Source: Tillus elongatus (lineage: Eukaryota; Arthropoda; Insecta; Coleoptera; Cleridae). From it: a stretch of DNA of 64,000 nt. This document shows positions 37,916-51,054 of this stretch, piece by piece. The stretch's first letter is position 1. Every line of letters starts with the position of its first letter. The position numbers were made by a program, and so were the translations under genes. The notes beneath the pieces were generated by a model. It saw nothing but the letters and a program-made list of their open reading frames with translations, searched no databases and was not told where the DNA came from. The stretch covers positions 59,705,968-59,769,967 of the forward strand of contig OZ023269.1 of NCBI GenBank assembly GCA_964006375.1. The letters are read 5' to 3'.

Positions 37916-38455
37916 TTAACCTCCCCGAAGTCTCGCCCCTACAAACCAAAACAATACCATAACATGTCCATAGACCTTTCCCAGAAAATCAAGTGCATAC
38001 AACGCATTCGCATATAGGTTAAACAGGATTGGCCCCAATATGGTGCCCCCTGGGATACCGTGTGCTGTATACTCAAACCCACTTGTAACAGTATCTATCT
38101 CCACCCATTGTTTTCTCCCATTCAAGTAACTTCGAATCAACACCAACGGCAATTCCCGAATGACCATGTTCTCCGCGACATCAACAAATATCTTTCTCGG
38201 GACAGTATCGAAAGCCCTAGACAAATCCAGGAATACCGCTATCGTAGGTTTACTCTCATCCAATGGTGCATACATTTCTCCTGTCACTATCGCAATGGCA
38301 TCTTGTGTAGAACGTTCAGTCCGAAAACCAAATTGTCTATCTGGCAGGAGTTCATACCTATTCACAAATCTATCGATTCTTGCTTTTAAGACCATCTCAT
38401 ATACCTTTGTAAACATTGTGACCAAGAAAATTGGTCTATAATTGTAAGGATTCAA
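37916..38455 (-). pseudogene. LINE ORF2, reverse transcriptase palm and fingers
   Basis: About 180 codons with the LINE RT blocks in order: NPYNYRPIFLVTMFTKVYE, FGFRTERSTQDAI, VFLDLSRAFDTVP and HGIPGGTILGPILFNLYANA. The catalytic YxDD block should follow but the frame breaks there (reading WFVGARLRGG), so the active site is lost or shifted. Upstream, a frame break separates it from the linker part. Confidence 0.85.
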
Positions 38456-38584
38456 CCTAGTACCTTTCTTGTGTACCGGTCTTACAACTGTTATTCTAAA
38501 TTCCTTTGGGCATATGAGGAATTAATCAGATAAACAAGTGGTCCTATGATGCAATCTTGATTTTTTTTTTGACTAAATCTGCCC

Positions 38585-39073
38585 TTATTCAGTCCACTCC
38601 TGGCGTTTTCCTACCTTAAGCCTATGTATATAACCCGTAATCTCTTCCGCGTCACAGGGTAACAGGTAAAACGACTGACGATTTACAGCAGTACAACATC
38701 TATCGACTGGTTCAGTTTCTGAGTCCCCTGTGACATCTAGCTCCACATTTATAAACGCCCCATTAAATTGATCGCATATCTGTTTCTTCTCTGTTTTTAA
38801 CGAATGATTTAGCTCCAAAATTTCATTTATTTCACTTTGTTTTCTATAACCTTTAATATGTCTATCTATTATTTTCCATAGGGCTTTGCTATCACCGTTG
38901 TGTGTATCAATTGCTCTCTTGTAAAAGTTTATTTTTGCCTGGCATATTATATCATTTAATCTATTTCTATAAGAAGTAAACTCTTGTCTTAATTCTTCAT
39001 TATCTTGTGTCGCACGCCATTTTCTGTACAATTTATTTCGTTCCTGTATGGACTTTAGTATTCCACTTGACAT
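38585..39073 (-). pseudogene. LINE ORF2, linker between endonuclease and RT
   Basis: About 162 codons: MSSGILKSIQERNKLYRKWR, FTSYRNRLNDIICQAKINFY, LWKIIDRHIK. This is the conserved helical region between the endonuclease and RT domains of L2/CR1/jockey-type LINEs. It ends in a stop before the RT. Confidence 0.8.
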
Positions 39074-39172
39074 CCACTACTTTTTCCCTACCTTTCTACT
39101 CTTTAACCTTGCGGCTTTTGCATCCCTTCGTATGTAGCACACTATTCTGTCCAAATCATTTGCTGTTGCATC

Positions 39173-40123
39173 TCATACATCATCGGTGCCATAAACATTA
39201 TTCCACGTCTCCGCCTGTAGTTCTCCCCTCAAGTGAGTGTATTCAATATAATGCTTCCATATATCCTTCTTTATCTCATTTTTAGGCACATTCTTTAACA
39301 CCACCTGTAGCACAGTGGGCATATGGTCGGTCATTGTTCTACCTACGACTATTGGCAGAACACTGTCTGCGATGTTAGGTATTCTGCTTGACAAAAATAT
39401 ATGATCGATACATGATGAACTTTTGTTTCCTATCCTAGTTGACCTAATAATTATTGATTTGTATCCAAATTCCGCCATCACGTCTAGGTAGTCGCCCACC
39501 TGTTCATTATTGCTGACATCTCCTATGTTTATGTTTCCAACCAGCATGTTAATGTCCGCGTTCGGTGGCGCATTACAAAAATACTGGTGTAACATTTTAT
39601 TAAATTCCCCAGTATCACCAGCTGGAGATCTATAAACTGCAAGTATATTGTGTGTAACATTGTCTTTGATCTGTACATTCAGTCCAGTTACCTCTTTAAT
39701 CCCGACAACAGATGAAGTGTGGGTCAGGCTGGTGTACACGTATACCACCACACCGTCATTCTGATTGTAAGACCCATTGCTATATACCATGTCATATCCC
39801 CGTATACTGAACAAATTTTCATTTTTTTAGTTGCCATGTTCTGTTGACACAACAACTTCAAAATTCAGATCGAAACCACACAAACACTCCTCAAGTTCAT
39901 CAAAATTTTTGTTTAAACTACAAATATTATATTGTTCCTGAACGTCAAAATGTGTGGGGTTGATATCTTTGGGTGAGTTGTTACTATGAAAAATGTTCAA
40001 TGAAGAATTTCCCCTATTTACTCTCAGTACACTTCCACACTCTGTCTCAGTTTCCACATATTTTGTCACCGCATCCTGGATCTCCAAATCTCTTACATGT
40101 GACTCGATTCTCATGCTATACAT
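39173..40123 (-). pseudogene. LINE ORF2, apurinic-type endonuclease
   Basis: Two frames (39827-40123 and 39173-39814) make up one endonuclease domain. The first has EQYNICSLNKNFDELEECLC (the N-terminal N...S/N motif). The second has VVVYVYTSLTH, the VGNINIGD block (usually GD-N), SSCIDHIF and MTDHMPTVLQV (the usual SDH). A frame break at about 39820 separates the halves. Confidence 0.8.
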
Positions 40124-40149
40124 CCATCCAAACTAGTCCTCAAAATATA

Positions 40150-40150
40150 T

Positions 40151-40186
<36 letters not shown>
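40150..40186. repeat. (CT)n microsatellite
   Basis: TCTCTC run of about 37 bp between ORF1 and ORF2 of the LINE. Confidence 0.95.
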
Positions 40187-40187
<1 letters not shown>

Positions 40188-40678
40188 AAAAATAATACAA
40201 AAATACACAAAACTAAATATAAAACCAAATGTTACAATACAGCATAATTAAAACTTAAAATTAAGAATCACATTCATTATAAAATATCAAGATTATAATT
40301 GTCCGCACAATTGAAAAGCAGCGAGCAAAAAATGAAACATTGGTTGCAATACAATCACTAACTCAATGTATAAATAAAAGCCTTAGGTACTACTCTCATG
40401 ATAGGGCAACTACAATAACATGTTAAAATGAAAAAAAAAAAAAGAAAAACAACGCAAGCATAGAAAAATCATCATAAAATGTTCAAGCAAGAAACACACG
40501 CCATAGATAAAAAACTCACTGTCGAAGTAAAAATCCAAAAGGGCAATATATGAAAATTTTACTACCCAATGATCAATACACACAAGCACTAGTGTATAAA
40601 CAGTATAAAAAGTGCCACATCAAAACTGTCCTCAGACTGGCATTCAGGTAAACAGAAGTACAAACCAATATCTCATTT
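40187..40678. other. LINE inter-ORF sequence, nothing else seen
   Basis: AT-rich and non-coding on both strands. It lies between the ORF2 start and the ORF1 end. Confidence 0.35.
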
Positions 40679-41600
40679 TCAAACTACTTTTGCGATCGAG
40701 GTCTTATGTTTTCTTTTTGTTTGCACAGCCATATTGCTCACTCTCTTCACATTTCGTTCGTTTCTAGTGGGTAGTGTTGTTTTTGGAAATGGTTTGTTTC
40801 GTTTATTGCTGTCAAGTAAATTTATCCTACCATCGACTAAATTTGATGTCAGACTCACTTCCTCAGCTTCTTCTTCCGCTTTTTGCTCGAGCGCAGTTTC
40901 TTCTTTATTAGCTTGAAAAGGGTAATCTGATTCCAATTCCGTGTAATGAACAAAGGCAGTAAGAGTTTTCGGTGCACTATGGTTCTCCCTCATGTAAGCA
41001 AAGTATCATTCATATTTTCTTGTGCCTCTAGCTCGGCCAGAGTGCGGCATGCACCTTCTTTGTAGAGCCTATTTCCACCTATGTAACACCTACCGGCTGA
41101 GCGTTGCTTTGATTCCCTTAAATATCTCACCGGTCTTCTCTGTTCATCCCTTGTTGTTTCGTTAGATCTTCACCAGTAAATACTTTTGTTCCTTTCAACT
41201 TTTTACAGTTTTTAAGGATATTTTTTTTTCTTTGATATGACACTAAGTCTAGCTTAATTCTAATTTACCCAAATAGTACACATCATTGATTTCGTGTTCT
41301 TTAATATATGTGCCTAGCAAATGATTTATTTCCCTGCATATAGTCTAAACGGATAATTGAAATTTGTTCAGACCTAAGAGCATCAAATTATTTTTCCTAC
41401 TTCTTCTCTCAACCGCCTCTATATAAGCTCGAAGCTTAGTGTTTTCGTCTTCCAATTAACCAATTCTTTTTTAAAGTCTTCTATTCCTAACAAAATCCTA
41501 GCCTCACTTGCCTCGATAACACATCTTCTTTCTCGTCTATTGTTTGCTACTTCTTCTATGACGTGTATCAATGTTTATCAGTTGTATACATTGCCGTGTA
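40679..41600 (-). pseudogene. LINE ORF1 remains
   Basis: Minus-strand reading with frame breaks gives, in order, a coiled-coil start (near 41490-41540), LEDENTKLRAYIEAVERRSR and NNLMLLGLNKF (about 41400), a stretch like LKGTKVFTGEDLTKQQG near 41160-41210, and a 104-codon acidic/basic tail ending at 40679. Coiled coil, RRSRKNNL, then GEDLT is the usual order of LINE ORF1 RNA-binding proteins of this group. Confidence 0.6.
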
Positions 41601-42540
41601 TGTACACCTTTAACCAAATTCTTATCAGCCAGCAAGATAAACGCATACCTTTCACTACGACCACTTTAAGACTTATAGTGAAATTTTTACAAGTTTTATG
41701 CATCTATCATAATGTAATTAAGATTTATCTTACTTGTTATAGTCCAAAAATGCCACAAAAACACTTTTATGTTATCACTAACAAATCTTTTTCACTCTAT
41801 CTCTTCAGAAATAAGGATTTCTTCTCTACCAAGATCATTAACTCATCATTTAACGAATGCCTAGGTATATGTGTATTTATACAACATATTTTATATTTAT
41901 ACAAAATATATATATTTCATGTAAGACTGTAAAAAAATTAATTAAGACAATGTTAATTAGTACAAAATTTTCATTACATAAAAAATTAAAGACACAACAC
42001 ATTTCATTTCTGCTGATATATAGAGATATAATGGTGAAAAATGCTACAAAAATACTTTTAACAAAATCCTAGCCTCACTTGCCTCGGTAACACATCTTCT
42101 TTCTCGTCTATTGTTTGCTACTTCTTCTATGACGTGTATCAATGTTTATCAGTTGTATACATTGCCGTGTATGTACACCTTTAACCAAATTCTTATCAGC
42201 CAGCAAGATAAACGCATACCATTCACTACGACCACTTTAAGAATTATAGTGAAATTTTTACAAGTTTTATGCATCTATCATAATGTAATTAAGATTTATC
42301 TTACTTGTTATAGTCCAAAAATGCCACAAAAACACTTTTATGTTATCAATAACAAATCTTTTTCACTATATCTCTACAAAAATAAGGATTTATTCTCTAC
42401 CAAGATCATTAACTCAACATTTAACAAATGCCTAGGTAATAGGTGTATTTATACAACATATTTTATATTTACACAAAATATTTATACAAAAATTAATTAA
42501 GACAATGTTAATTAGAACAAATTTTTTATTACACAAAAAA
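41496..42540. repeat. Tandem direct duplication of about 570 bp at the LINE 5' end
   Basis: 41496-42065 and 42066-42540 align with few differences (both contain CCTAGCCTCACTTGCCTCG, GACGTGTATCAATGTTTATC and CCAAAAATGCCACAAAAACA). They include the start of ORF1, so they may be 5' promoter-type monomers or a local duplication. Confidence 0.75.
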
Positions 42541-42648
42541 ATTTAAGACACGACACATTTCATTTCTGCTGATAGATAGATATAGAGATGGTAAGTCACA
42601 GCTAAGTTGAAAGAAAGCGGAATTATGACTACAAATTTATATATTTCC

Positions 42649-42649
<1 letters not shown>

Positions 42650-42723
<74 letters not shown>
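42650..42723. repeat. (TA)n microsatellite
   Basis: About 74 bp of TA. Confidence 0.95.
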
Positions 42724-42729
<6 letters not shown>

Positions 42730-42808
42730 ATGGCTAATGGAACTTGCCTTGAAGCCATCTGCCTAACGCACACACACACTACAAAGAATTAATACAAATA
42801 GTATGTAA

Positions 42809-43029
<221 letters not shown>

Positions 43030-43400
43030 TTTAGAGCACCAATAAATTCCTCCACTTTAGTTTTCTGCTTTATAATCCCCACTAGTGCCTACTTTAATCT
43101 CGTTACTGGCAGCAAATGAATATCATTAGGTAGAAAATTGAAGAATTTGATACCTCAGTAATCAAAATTCTGCTTTGATTTCTCCTTTCTGTTTTTAATT
43201 CATGCCTGTACCTGGTATTGATCTTGTGAGCTTCACCATTCATTGCATATTTTGTATACATAGTACTATACTGTTTCACTGTTCTTCACTGTGGATTGCT
43301 CTGGATAAGCCTCGTGCTTTCGCAGGTTAACAATACCATATAATGTTTTGAAATGAATTGGTCTGACCAGGTAAGACACCTTCACTGCTTCTAAGGACAT
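43030..43400 (-). pseudogene. 3' end of a second LINE ORF2
   Basis: Minus-strand frames with one or two shifts encode FKTLYGIVNLRKHEAYPE, HKINTRYRHELKTERRNQ and KFFNFLPNDIHLLPVTRLK, which matches the tail of LINE ORF2 proteins (NTRY followed by a hydrophobic F-N-LP motif). There is no RT core, so it is a 5'-truncated copy, as is usual for LINEs. Confidence 0.5.
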
Positions 43401-44500
43401 AAAAAAATCGTATTTAGCAATTACGTTTTATTCTTTTGCTATAAGTAGGTATATAGATTTCGTAAAAAGAAACAAAAATGTTAATAGAAGCAGCCATCTT
43501 AGAATAATTCAGCAATAGATTACTGACATACCGTACTACAGAAATTGACTAATTTTATTGAATTCATACATGTACTTAATATATAGCTGTTTCGAGGATT
43601 TACAGCAATGTTTAACGCTTTGACGGTGTAATTTCTTATTAATTATGTATCCAAAAATGAGTATTATTTTACCCTTACTTTCCTTTACTTTACCCTTATT
43701 TCTTCAGATATATTATGTAATAATGTCGAGAAGCAGACATGTATGCGCATTTCTCTCTCATTTTCAAAATCTACCACCAGAAGAACACGGGTATGCAAAT
43801 TTTATGCCTGGCTTAAAAAAAGTAAACGTTCACTTCCGCTTACACTACTTACTCTATAAAAATATCTAACTTTATAATTTACTAATTTACCTATATATAC
43901 CTATATATACCATCTTTGTCGATATGCTTCATGTTTCGTTATCCACACTCCAGACAACGTATTAATGCAAAATTCAAACAATTCACGCTATAATAGGATT
44001 CTTCAACCTGCAAAACTTCCAGAAAAATAAATAGACACAGATCAAATAACCTTTTATGGCGATGAAATGATAAATAAAAACAACAATCCGCCATTATTGT
44101 CGCCGACGCGTTAGCAGTTTGCGGTTGGCGTTGCTATTGAACGACGATAACATACGATCAAACATACACGATCACGAAAACGGAGAGAATTCAAATAAAT
44201 GTTTACAAGTTAAATCATACTTTCAGACACATTACAATTGTAACTTTACGCGAACTTACAAATGGAGAAAAACAACAAGCTGACAAAGGAGATATTACAT
44301 TTCAAAGTTATGTTTAAGTTTCATTTGTAAGTTTATATTAGTTTTTTGGCTGCACGCATTTAGAGAATTTTCAAACTTAACTTGTTTAATGGTAACTTAT
44401 GTAACGTTGTGATAAGCATCAGTAAAATACCATGGGTATTAACCTATTATTACCCGAACGGCATTTATTCTCCGTCCACTTTTTACATCCGTTCTAGATC
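43401..44500. other. Low-repeat stretch, possibly host intergenic or gene 5' region
   Basis: No repeat shared with the rest of the window was seen. 44080-44160 is CpG-rich for this region. A short ORF at 44262 (MEKNNKLTKEILHFK...) ends at a donor-like GTAAGT at 44326, so a small first exon is conceivable but weak. The 74-codon frame at 43645-43869 has no recognisable feature. Confidence 0.25.
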
Positions 44501-44514
44501 AAACTAGGCACTCT

Positions 44515-44710
44515 ACAATCATGTATTTTGGGTCCATCACTGTTCGTATATTATGCGAATGATCTGGCCGACTACGTTAGGTAGGTTTAGGTTACTCATG
44601 TACGCGAACGATACAACTGTTGTTGTATTTGGTTTGGGTGACGAAGTTACTCAAAAGTTGAATGCTTTGATAAAACAATTTGATGAATGGTGCGAAGCAA
44701 AGCACTGCAT
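44515..44710 (+). pseudogene. LINE reverse transcriptase fragment
   Basis: Plus-strand frames encode LGPSLFVYYANDLADYV, then, after a short duplication of AGGTAGGTTTAGG, RLLMYANDTTVVVFGLGDEV and LNALIKQFDEWCEAKH. YANDT stands for the catalytic YADDT, so the active site is altered. It is about 65 codons of palm domain only. Confidence 0.7.
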
Positions 44711-45104
44711 GATACACTGCTAAAATATAAGGCGACAGACTTCAGAAATTACCACCAGCTGCATTTCATTCTCTGGCTTGTAGAGATGATAAGTGTTGTT
44801 GTTCGAAGAAAATTTTGAAAAACTCTGAGCGAATAACATTTGATGCAGTTACAACTCAGAGGTGCGTATACTGCTGTCATACAACATTATTCTCTGGAGT
44901 CAGTCCCAAGATGTTAAGATGTCTGCACTTAAAAAAATTAATAAATTTATTTTCTCTGTTATTAGTAGTTTTAGGAGAAATGCTAAAAGGGATCAACTTA
45001 GATTTTTTAAATGTCACTATTTTAAGTAAAAAATGTTTCTACCCACCCCACCTTTTGATGGGCAACTACACTCCGAAAATTATTAAACGGAAGGTGGTGT
45101 TGTG
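44711..45104. other. No clear feature
   Basis: A 126-codon plus-strand frame (44815-45195) runs through this stretch and into the repeat at 45105, but it is hydrophobic, not recognised, and partly repeat-derived. Confidence 0.25.
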
Positions 45105-45440
45105 TCTGTATCTTTATTTATTTAATTTTTATATTATTGAAATTTTAATTGTTTCATTAATATGTTATTCAGATATTTCTTTGTATTCATTGTAAGTACA
45201 TACTCTGAATAAATTGCAATATTGACTTATTCAGTATCTGAACGTGAGTTTACAGGTGTGTGGATCCACTGGAATAATATGGTAATCCACACAAGGGTGA
45301 GTGATTGAAGTTCAAATTCTAGCATATATGGCATGTTGGGCTTGCTTATAGGAAAATGCATAAAGGGTCAGTTAAATGGTGGAAAATCAGTAAACTTTAA
45401 AGATAAATCAAATATTTCATATCTTTGCATTCAAAAATTG

Positions 45441-46536
45441 TATACAGGTGTTCCGCATAAGAATCGACTCAGGGCAGGTGCACGTGGGTAAACCTAAAAC
45501 ATGGTGATTTAACACAACTTAAAAGTTATAGGCCTTCAAGGTAGGTTTTTAAATTTTGAAATAAATCAGTATCTCTGTAATACTTTAACTTAGAAAAAAA
45601 AAACAAAGTTAGTACTCGTTCTGAGTGTACCAAGAGCATTAATCAATGGTAAATAGAGTTCAATTAAGGCATTTGAAAGGGTTGATTAGGGGGGATGCAC
45701 CCTTAAAATGTCGTAATTTTTTAACAGATTAGTAGATTTAATAAATTATTATTTCATTTTATGAGAAATTTAACTCTAAAACTTTGTTACTCTTGTTATT
45801 TTAAAAAAACTTTGTTATTTTCAAGAAAAACACGAATAACTCAAGAAACATATTTTACCAATGTTACTAAAAATCATCAAAAATTTAATATTTGCCAATA
45901 AATTATGTATAGGTCAAATTTGACAATCGGGAAAAAAGTGTGAATAAGTAAAATTTATTAGAAAACAAACAACTCGAACAACAGAAATAAAGAAATTGTT
46001 ACCGATAAGTTATAGAAATTCCTCAACATGATAATTTTATAAGCATCTATTGCATTTTTTATGATTTTAAGTTTTAAGTAAGATTGATAAAGTATGTGTC
46101 TTTAGTTATTCAGGTTTTTCTTGAAAACCACAAAATCTTTTTGAAAAATAACGGGAAAAAAAGTTTTTGAATTTACTTCGCCATTAAATTAAAAATTAAT
46201 TTTTATATCAACACCCCCCCCCCCCCCAGAGGTTAAAAATTCTGTCACATTTTATGGGTGCATCACCACTATTTAACCCTTTTAAATGCTTTAGTTAAAC
46301 TCTACTCACCAACGATTAATGCTCTTGGTATACCACAATGTGTACCTTTTCTATTCCTAAGATATATTGTTACTGAGATATTGATTTTCTTTTGAAATTT
46401 AAAACCCCACCTTGAAGGCCTATAACTTCTCAGAGATGCACTTTAGTATATGGGTAAGTTGTGTTAAATCACCATATTTTAGGTTTCCCTACATGCCCTT
46501 GCTGTGTGTCGGGTCTTATGCGAAACACCCTGTATA
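45441..46536. mobile_element. Foldback element within copy X
   Basis: About 1.1 kb. The left arm starts TACAGGTGTTCCGCATAAG and the right arm ends CTTATGCGAAACACCCTGTA. The arms pair over several hundred bases (GGTGATTTAACACAACTT / AAGTTGTGTTAAATCACC; GAGCATTAATC / GATTAATGCTC). There is no coding region. TA flanks on both sides. Confidence 0.75.
46203..46220. repeat. Poly-C run in foldback X
   Basis: A run of C at the place where copies Y and Z have an ordinary sequence. Confidence 0.85.
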
Positions 46537-46805
46537 TTTTTTAAAAAAACGCAATGTTCCCATGAGTATATGTATCAATATTTTGAGAATATTCATCGAA
46601 TGTTCCTGGAACATACTGGGAACTCCTAAGAATATTATAAATAACAATCTAAGCACCTTATTACTATGACAGAATCTGTCCCATTGTCATGTTTATAGAA
46701 TGTTCTATCAATATATATTGTGTCTTGTGAGAATGTTCTGGAGATGTTTGAATATTCTTTGAAACATTCCTGGTATATTCTCATAATGTCTCTGTGCTGT
46801 CTGGA

Positions 46806-47489
46806 AAGTCGTTTGTTATAGAAGTGACACCGTAAGGACTAAAATTATTCAACAAATTTGATTTAAAGGATTTTTTTGTAAAAGATATATTTAAAACGTT
46901 ATTGTCATTATGTCATGTATATTCCGGATCTGTATATAATCTTGCACATCTAGGGATACTAATGCACGCTCATATCAATGATTTTTTAGGTCTTAGTATC
47001 GTTACATCGTGACATGAATTTCAAAAAATGAAAATTCACCTAAGGATAACTTTTTATAACAGTGCAATTTAGGTCACCGCATCGCAAAACTTAAATATTT
47101 AAGTACCAGTACTAACTCATACAGCACAAGATATTCTCAGAATGTTCTCACAATGTGAGAACATTCTTTTTTCAGAAGATTTGTTTCGGAATGTTCTAAT
47201 AACATTTATGGAATTTCAAGCTGCATCTTGAATATTCTAAATACATTCATTCAGTCACATCCTAAGAAAATTCTTCATCAATATATTGAGAATATTTGAA
47301 TAGATCATTATTCAGAATATTCGCTCAGAATGTGCTCGAGATTTCCTTATAATATTATATAACTTTAAAATTGAATCAAAAAGATAGATGACGACTACAG
47401 TATAAGTACAGTGGTGAGAACTATAGGAAGAACTATTTTACATGTTTGATTCTGTTACCTGTTCTATGTTAAACACATCCGAAAATTGT
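46806..47489. other. No gene seen
   Basis: Contains a further diverged GAATGTTCTCA-rich stretch around 47125-47340, probably another fragment of the end segment of the same repeat family. Confidence 0.35.
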
Positions 47490-50482
47490 ATATTTAGGCA
47501 TACAGCGCATGTCCGAAGAGAAGATGGCCGATGGACGTAAATGTAAATGAATGTCAACTTGAATGACGTTAGGTCATGCTGTATAAGGTTATATTGTAAC
47601 ATAATTAATTACAGGTAAGAATGTGACGTGAACACGAAGAACTGTGTGTAAAAACAAACATAACAGTACAGAAGCAACTAAAACATGGTGTCTGGTTATC
47701 AAGAACTAAAAGGCACCCAGTAAAGAAACATTTTTTAAAGCATTTCTTACAGTTGACACCGCCGAAAGGTTCGCCAATTTTGCCCCAGACTTGATCACCT
47801 TACGAATTAGGTACACGTACACAGACACATACATATATAATATATAATTTAAAAAATTTGTTCTTCCATACTAATAGTAAATTATGAACAAATAAGCTGG
47901 AAAGTTTTCTCGGTTGTTTTGATAAAGACAAAGACAAATATTACTATGGAAACGTAAAAATTTTATAACTTCTATAAAAAAACAGACCATTTACTCTTTT
48001 GTAACGGAACTTAAGAAGCAACCTGTTAGTTATGAATGTATCTGTATAATTATAAAAATCCATAAACAGGTAGAACGATCAAAGATAAATGAATTCTGGG
48101 TCTCTAGGACAAGCAAGTACAACAAAGAGTTATTAGAGAAACTGATATTACGCTTTCAAAGGTGCAAGAATATTGCAAATCTATAGAATTGTGTACACAA
48201 CATCTGATACTTTTGACTCAGGTAGAAGAAGTTAATGATGTAAGAAGTATCAGAAGAACAGAAAATCTGGAACTGAACATATGGCAGGTAGATGAGCTGT
48301 GTACAATAAAACTTGCAACTAATCAGATACAAAATCACTTCACCAAAGTATGCTTTCATAACCAGAATATCCATGCTGTTGGTGACAAACATTGGACATC
48401 GGGATATGGAAATAGCTTTAGAAGTCAAAATCAAGTCCGTGGGAGCAGCGTAGAGAGCAACCATGCAAGGGAAGGGTCAAAAGGTCTGATCAATGACTTT
48501 CAGTTGTCGTTTTTCGTAAGTGCAAGTGAGTGTGCTTTTGTGGCATATTCTGTCCAATTTAGTTGTATTCCATAAAGCTATAAGTACTATTATGTAATGC
48601 AATTCCTTTAACACCACACTGAGAGCCTGTAGGATCAATAGTCCAGCCAAATTTCAAGTTACTTCAGTTTCTGTAACCTCGAATATTCATCTCGGAAACT
48701 TTGTGATTGGCTATTAAATTTTCTGGCAACTCGAAGAACTGTATCTTTATTTATTTTATTTTTATGTTATTGAAATTTTAGTTGCCTTATTAATATTTTA
48801 TTCACAAACATTCCTTTGCATTTGTTATAATAATTAATTTGAATAAATGTGCAATACTTAAATTGTTGACTTATTAAATATCGGAACGTGAGTTTACAGG
48901 TGTATGTAGCCACTAGAATGATGGTAACCTACACAAGGGTGAGTGATAGAAGTTCAAATTCTAACATATATGGCGAGTTGGGCTTGCTTATACAAAAATA
49001 CATACAAGGCCTGTTAAATGTAGGAAAATTAGTGAATTTTGAAGATAAACAAATATTTCATAGCTTTGCATTTCCTTAATTTCTGTCTCATTCAAAATAT
49101 CTAAACAGGGTGTTTCGCATAAGAACCGACACAGCGCAGGGGCATGTAGGTAAACCTAAAATATGGTGATTTAACGCAACTTACCCCTATATTAAGTTAC
49201 ACCACTGAGAAGTTATAGGCCTTCAAAGTGGGGTTTTCAATTTCGAAAAAAATCAATATCTGCATAATACTTTAACATAGAGAAATAAAATTTGGTACGC
49301 ATTCTAAGTATGCCAAAAGCATCAATCGATGATAAGTAGAGTTCAATTGAGGCATTTAAAAGGGTTGATTAGGGGTGATGCACTGCACCCTTAAAATGTC
49401 ACAATTTTTTAACATATTGGCGGACTTAATAAATTATTATTTCATTTTATGGGGAATTTAACTTTTGTTACTCCTGTTATTTAAAAAAAAACTGTGTTGG
49501 TTTCAAGAAAAACACGAATAACTAAAGAAACATATATTATGGATGTTACTAAAAATCATAGAAAATTCAATATTTGCCAATAAAATTATGTATACTTCAA
49601 ATCTGACAATCAGGGAAAAACTGTGTATAAGTATGATTTATTAGAAAACAAACAACAGAAATTAAAAAAAATTGCTACCGATAAATTAAAGAAATTCTTC
49701 AAAATAATAATTTCATTAGCATCTATTGAATTTTTCATGATTTTAAGTTATAAGTAACATTGATAAAACATATATCTTTAGTTATTTGGGCTTTTCTTGA
49801 AAACGACAAATGTTTTTTGAATAATAACTAGCGGAAAGAGTTTTAGAATTTACTTCCCCATAAAATGAAATAATAATTTTTTAAATCCGCCAATAGGGTA
49901 AAAAATTCTGTTACATTTTATGGGTTCATCACCCTATTCAACCCTTTGAAATGCTTCAATTGAAATCTACTCACCATCGATTAATGCTCTTGGTACTCCC
50001 AAAGCGTGTACCAATTTGGTTTTTCTAAGTTGAAGTATTACTGAGATATTGTTTTTTTTTTAATTTAAAACCCATTTTGAAGGGCTATAAACTCTCAGGG
50101 GTGCAACTTAATATGGGGGTATGTTGCATTAAATCCCCATATTTTAGGTTCCCTTACACGCCCCTGCTCTGCGTCGGTTCTTTTGCGAAACACCCTGTAT
50201 ATTTAAAAAAAAGCAATGTTCTCATGAGTATATGTATGAACATTTTGAGAAGATTTATTTAATGTTCATGGGACATTTTTAGAACATACTGCGAGCTCCT
50301 AAGAATATTATAAATAACATTCTGAGAACCTTATTAGTATGACAGAATCTGTCCCATTGTCTTGCTCATGGAATGTTCTATGAATATATATTGTACCTTG
50401 TGAGAATGTTCTGGGGATGTTTGTATATTCTTTCGAAACATTCCTCGTATATTCTCAGAAAGTGTCTGTGCTGTCTGGGAAG
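47490..50482 (+). repeat. 3-kb repeat family, copy Y (fullest)
   Basis: Aligns in inverse orientation with 52266-56045. It begins near GGCATACAGCGCATG and ends GTGCTGTCTGGGAAG. It contains a 137-codon frame (48162-48575) that is disrupted in Z and not recognised. It has no SINE and no hairpin element, so it gives the empty-site sequences for both. Confidence 0.75.
49104..50202. mobile_element. Foldback element within copy Y
   Basis: The same position and structure as in X: it starts ACAGGGTGTTTCGCATAAG and ends CGAAACACCCTGTAT, with arms complementary over several hundred bases around an AT-rich centre. Confidence 0.75.
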
Positions 50483-51026
50483 TAGTGCAAATTAATGAGG
50501 TACTGTAAAGGTTGTAATGATCGGTGCCCCAAATGTAATATTTCAATGAAGTTATCTTATACATATTTAAAACTTGTTAAGAACGCAACCGATTAAAGAA
50601 CGGAACCAATTTAGTTTGCTCACTAAAATTCAACAGAATTTTGCATTGAAAACTTCTTCTCGTGTGTAAATTGACATCATTGCGAACCATAACAAATAAT
50701 GCGACTGTTATATCATATCATCAAATTCTTTGAACGCAGTGTATTGTCTGGTTTTCGTCGAATCATATTTTATGCTAATTTTAATTGATTTAATCGCCTC
50801 GCACACCGAAACTCAATTAACTACCTATCTAAGTTTATTCTCGTGATCGACTGAAAGGGAAAGTTTGAGTCATTTTCTGACGAACTGGCATGATGAATTA
50901 TTTTTCCGAGTAATATAGTAGGATTTCTATAAATCATTCCCCCGCTGCACATGAAATTAGAATGAATAGAAGTTTTAGTGGACGAGCGCGCTCATCGTTT
51001 CAGTAGAAGACCCACATGAGGCTAGA
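50483..51026. other. Unique upstream sequence of the candidate host gene
   Basis: No repeat or ORF was recognised. It is more mixed in base composition than its surroundings. Confidence 0.3.
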
Positions 51027-51054
51027 TATTTAACGGTACCCGTTCCCTGTCAGT
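51027..51054 (+). promoter_or_regulatory. Core promoter: TATA-like box and TCAGT initiator
   Basis: TATTTAA at 51027-51033 and TCAGT at 51050-51054. The first T lies 25 bases before the initiator A (51052), which is the normal arthropod spacing. Confidence 0.5.

Larger units (their letters stand above)
36548..42540 (-). mobile_element. L2/CR1-like LINE, rearranged and degenerate, minus strand
   Basis: Reading on the minus strand: 5' tandem blocks (42540-41496), ORF1 remains (about 41600-40679), apurinic-type endonuclease (40123-39173), a linker (39073-38585), reverse transcriptase (38455-37916), and the RT thumb/C-terminal region (37880-36548). The frame is broken many times. Part of ORF1 sits inside ORF2 at 37429-37632, between two copies of a thumb segment. 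ORF order and the GIPGGTILGP-type RT motif fit non-LTR elements of the L2/CR1/jockey group; the exact clade is uncertain. Confidence 0.8.
45105..46805 (+). repeat. 3-kb repeat family, copy X (partial)
   Basis: Shares TTTGAATAAA-like sequence, GAACGTGAGTTTACAGGTGT and CACAAGGGTGAGTGAT with copies Y and Z, then the foldback, then a segment rich in GAATGTTCT motifs ending GTGCTGTCTGG. It lacks the left about 1.2 kb seen in Y. Confidence 0.75.

Noticed and set aside
48156..48575. 137-codon plus and 102-codon minus frames in copy Y
   Set aside because: Both fall inside the 3-kb repeat and are disrupted in copy Z; neither shows a recognisable domain.
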